Positions 5,101-6,631 of a stretch of DNA of 6,631 bases are shown here, in pieces (the stretch's first letter is position 1; each line of letters starts with the position of its first letter). The stretch is from JAAYKS01 sp964479435 (GTDB lineage Bacteria > Bacillota > Clostridia > Saccharofermentanales > UBA5734), in the NCBI GenBank assembly GCA_964479435.1, contig CAYZME010000093.1:1-6631 (forward strand). The letters run 5' to 3'. The notes beneath the pieces are model-generated. The model had not been told where the DNA came from. It worked only from the letters and a program-made list of their open reading frames with translations, and made no database searches. The translations under genes and the position numbers were made by a program.

Positions 5101-5629
5101 CGGTCCCCTCTGTCGATAAAATCGACGCCAGGCGCCGCCTCCCCCGTTCCAACCGTTTGCGTACGGCGGCCGGCGACACATTTTCCACCCACGCGATTTC
5201 GCGATCGCGAAAATCGTAATAGTAGTACAACAACAAAGTCCGGCGCAGCTTATCGTCCAGCGTACCCAGGGCCCGCAGCAGATCCTGACGATCCTCCAGC
5301 GCGACCGCCGGCGACGGCGTGGATGCGATCCGATCCGCTTGCGCCTGCCAGTCCTCCCGGGTCGTGACGCTGCGATGCCATCGCGAACGCAATTCTTCTT
5401 TGGCCCGGTTGGTGGCGATCCGCATCAGCCACGCGGCCGGCGACCCTTGGCCGCGAAACGAATCCATATGGCGGTACGCCAGCAAAAACGCGTCTTGCGT
5501 GACATCTTCCGCCGCGGCATGGTCTTTCATGTAATACAGCGCGGTGCGATAGACCTGGCTGCTGTGCGCGCGGACCCACTGCTCCATCCGTTCCCGGCGC
5601 TGTTGGTCGTCGATCTTTTGTCGTGCCAC
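5081..5629 (-). CDS. ECF-family RNA polymerase sigma factor (sigma-70 family)
   Basis: The 182-residue protein has the two-domain layout of extracytoplasmic-function sigma factors, which direct RNA polymerase to a small set of promoters. Region 2 covers about residues 16-85, with the typical DHAAAEDVTQDAFLLAYRH at 36-54 and the AWLMRIATNRAKEELR segment at 66-81. Region 4 covers about 117-168, with LDDKLRRTLLLYYYYDFRDREIA followed by the helix-turn-helix VSPAAVRKRLERGRRRL at 151-167. There is no region 1.1 or 3 and no added C-terminal domain. The start is a GTG at 5629 with GGAGGT 4 bases upstream (5634-5639); an ATG at 5587 has a poorer site. The last 20 bases overlap the sortase start, indicating translational coupling. 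In most ECF operons that second gene is an anti-sigma factor. An extended -10 promoter lies at 5705-5713. Confidence 0.95.
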   Translation of the reverse strand: MARQKIDDQQRRERMEQWVRAHSSQVYRTALYYMKDHAAAEDVTQDAFLLAYRHMDSFRGQGSPAAWLMRIATNRAKEELRSRWHRSVTTREDWQAQADRIASTPSPAVALEDRQDLLRALGTLDDKLRRTLLLYYYYDFRDREIAWVENVSPAAVRKRLERGRRRLASILSTEGTDGDGHR

Positions 5630-5704
5630 AGTGACCTCCCCCGGGTCGGCGCCCTTGTCAGGCCCTGTACCCTATAGACGGTTGATCCGGCCATTTTGTG
5701 ACCG

Positions 5705-5713
5705 ATTATATCA
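5705..5713 (-). promoter_or_regulatory. Extended -10 promoter for the sigma factor-sortase genes
   Basis: On the - strand this reads TGATATAAT, a perfect TATAAT with the TGn extension. The predicted start of transcription is near 5698, giving a leader of about 69 bases. At 17 bases upstream the sequence is CAAGGG (5728-5733 on the + strand), which is not a -35 box and lies in the first unit of the palindromic repeat array. Housekeeping (sigma-A) recognition, probably with help from an activator or relying on the extended -10, is the simplest reading. Confidence 0.65.
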
Positions 5714-5720
5714 TTTCACC

Positions 5721-5796
5721 GGGCGCGCCCTTGAGCAATAGCCCTTGGGCATTGGCCCTAGGGCATTGGCCCTAGGGCGATTGCCCTAGGCAGTAG
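5721..5796. repeat. Array of five 14-bp palindromic units between divergent promoters
   Basis: Five head-to-tail 14-bp units start at 5727, 5741, 5755, 5769 and 5783. The consensus is GCCCTAGGGCATTG, and its first 10 bases are a perfect palindrome. Units 3 and 4 have the perfect palindrome GCCCTAGGGC; unit 2 has GCCCTTGGGC; units 1 (GCCCTTGAGC) and 5 (GCCCTAGGCA) are degenerate. A further 10-bp palindrome, GGGCGCGCCC (5721-5730), overlaps unit 1. Units 3 and 4 together could also fold as a 10-bp stem with a 4-base loop. The array fills the space between the expected -35 positions of the sigma gene promoter and the prfC promoter. It is not a CRISPR array: there are no spacers of unique sequence. 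A shared operator is the favoured interpretation. Confidence 0.85.
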
Positions 5797-5810
5797 TCGG
5801 TTGACATTTT

Positions 5811-5819
5811 TGCTATAAT
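5811..5819 (+). promoter_or_regulatory. Extended -10 promoter for prfC
   Basis: TGCTATAAT is a perfect -10 with the TGn extension. Transcription would begin near 5826, giving a leader of about 25 bases. A perfect TTGACA lies at 5801-5806 but only 7 bases upstream, too close to act as the -35 of this -10 box. The position 17 bases upstream is CAGTAG (5791-5796), the end of the last palindromic repeat unit. Confidence 0.7.
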
Positions 5820-5850
5820 AGATCGGATTTTACCGAAAGGACGGTTACCC

Positions 5851-6631
5851 ATGACAGACAGACTGCAACGCGAGGTGGCCCGCCGCCGCACATTCGCGAT
5901 CATTTCCCACCCCGACGCCGGCAAGACGACGATGACAGAAAAATTGCTGCTCTACGGCGGCGCCATTCATATGGCCGGCGCGGTAAAGGCGCGCAAAGCC
6001 TCCCGCCATGCCACGTCCGACTGGATGGAGATCGAAAAACAACGCGGGATCTCAGTCACTTCGTCGGTGATGCAATTTGAATACGACGGATTTTGCATCA
6101 ACATCCTCGACACCCCGGGGCACCAGGATTTTTCCGAAGACACGTATCGCACGTTGTGTGCCGCCGACAGCGCCGTGATGCTGATCGACGGCAGCCGGGG
6201 TGTCGAAGCCCAGACGATCAAGCTGTTCAAAGTCTGCCGCCAACGTGGCATTCCCATTTTCACCTTTGTCAACAAGATGGACCGCGCCGCCAAAAACCCC
6301 TTTGACCTGATGGACGAACTGGAAAAAGTGCTCGGCATCGCCTCGGTGCCGGTCAATTGGCCGATCGGCACCGACGGGGATTTCCAGGGCGTGTACGATC
6401 GTACGCAGCGTCAGATCGATCTGTTCGACCAGGCGGCCGGCGACCACGGGGCCAGTCGCGTGGGTCAGCAGGTCTACGCCATCGACGATCCGACCCTAGA
6501 AAAGCAGCTGGACGCCCATTATTTGCGGCAACTGCGCGAAGACATTGAAATGCTGGACATCGCCGGCGACGCGTTTGACCTCGGGCAGGTGCTGGCCGGC
6601 GAGCTGACGCCGATATTTTTTGGCAGCGCGA
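5851..6631 (+). CDS. prfC: Peptide chain release factor 3 (RF3), N-terminal half (3' end outside window)
   Basis: RF3 is the translational GTPase that releases RF1/RF2 from the ribosome after termination. The first 260 of about 530 residues are present. The opening EVARRRTFAIISHPDAGKTT is nearly the same as the RF3 signature. GTP-binding motifs are complete: G1 HPDAGKTT at 20-27, G2 around T70 in RGISVT, G3 DTPGH at 87-91, G4 NKMD at 141-144, and a G5-like GSA at 258-260 as the window ends. SDWMEIEKQRGIS (56-68), DFSEDTYRTL (93-102) and WPIGTDGDFQGVY (170-182) are RF3-specific and exclude EF-G. The ATG at 5851 has AAAGGA 9 bases upstream (5836-5841). The promoter is a strong extended -10 at 5811-5819, shared in one regulatory region with the divergent sigma factor gene. 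The reading frame is intact to the end of the window. Confidence 0.97.
   Translation, partial: MTDRLQREVARRRTFAIISHPDAGKTTMTEKLLLYGGAIHMAGAVKARKASRHATSDWMEIEKQRGISVTSSVMQFEYDGFCINILDTPGHQDFSEDTYRTLCAADSAVMLIDGSRGVEAQTIKLFKVCRQRGIPIFTFVNKMDRAAKNPFDLMDELEKVLGIASVPVNWPIGTDGDFQGVYDRTQRQIDLFDQAAGDHGASRVGQQVYAIDDPTLEKQLDAHYLRQLREDIEMLDIAGDAFDLGQVLAGELTPIFFGSA

Noticed and set aside
4468..5367. Open frame of 299 codons on the + strand opposite the sortase and sigma genes
   Set aside because: It runs across the assembly gap and two well-identified - strand genes and has no domain signature or suitable start signal.
5727..5796. CRISPR array
   Set aside because: The units are contiguous 14-bp tandem copies with no unique spacers, too short for CRISPR repeats, and there are no cas genes.
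5801..5829. TTGACA at 5801 as a standard -35 with a downstream -10
   Set aside because: At 16-18 base spacing the downstream sequence (around CGGATT) does not resemble TATAAT, and the real TATAAT is only 7 bases away.
5967..6447. - strand open frames opposite prfC
   Set aside because: prfC is unmistakable from its GTPase motifs; the opposite frames have no family signature.

Overview
The window is a GC-rich, gene-dense piece of a draft bacterial genome; a run of 10 Ns inside one gene marks an assembly gap. The gene content points to a Gram-positive Firmicute, most likely a high-GC member of the Clostridia: a ClpC-type (not ClpB-type) Hsp100 chaperone, a membrane-anchored sortase, an ECF sigma factor, a CpXC-domain protein, a YobA/DUF3221-like secreted protein, and strong AGGAGG-type ribosome binding sites. 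The exact taxon cannot be read from the sequence alone.

Layout. The left part (1-2347) is read on the + strand: the 3' part of clpC, a strong hairpin terminator, a small single-pass membrane protein with a DUF3221-like domain, a second hairpin of nearly the same sequence, then a CpXC zinc-binding protein. The middle (2375-5629) is read on the - strand as a run of genes in the order ECF sigma factor, sortase (overlapping the sigma gene), SMP-30/gluconolactonase family protein, and a zinc-ribbon plus YIP1-like membrane protein whose two parts are in different frames. The run converges on the CpXC gene with only 27 bases between stop codons. The right end (5851-6631) is the 5' half of prfC (peptide chain release factor 3) on the + strand.

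The most striking non-coding element lies between the divergent sigma and prfC genes. Two outward-facing extended -10 promoters (TGnTATAAT) flank a tandem array of five 14-bp units, each built on the palindrome GCCCTAGGGC or a variant of it. The array runs exactly from one expected -35 position to the other, and neither promoter has a recognisable -35 box there. This looks like a shared operator array controlling both directions.

The sigma-sortase pair is the second item of interest. The sortase sits where an anti-sigma factor is usually found, overlaps the sigma gene, and carries a cytoplasmic N-terminal region of about 60 residues before its membrane anchor. A combined anti-sigma/sortase role is possible but unproven. 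The remaining genes are ordinary housekeeping or poorly characterised accessory genes.
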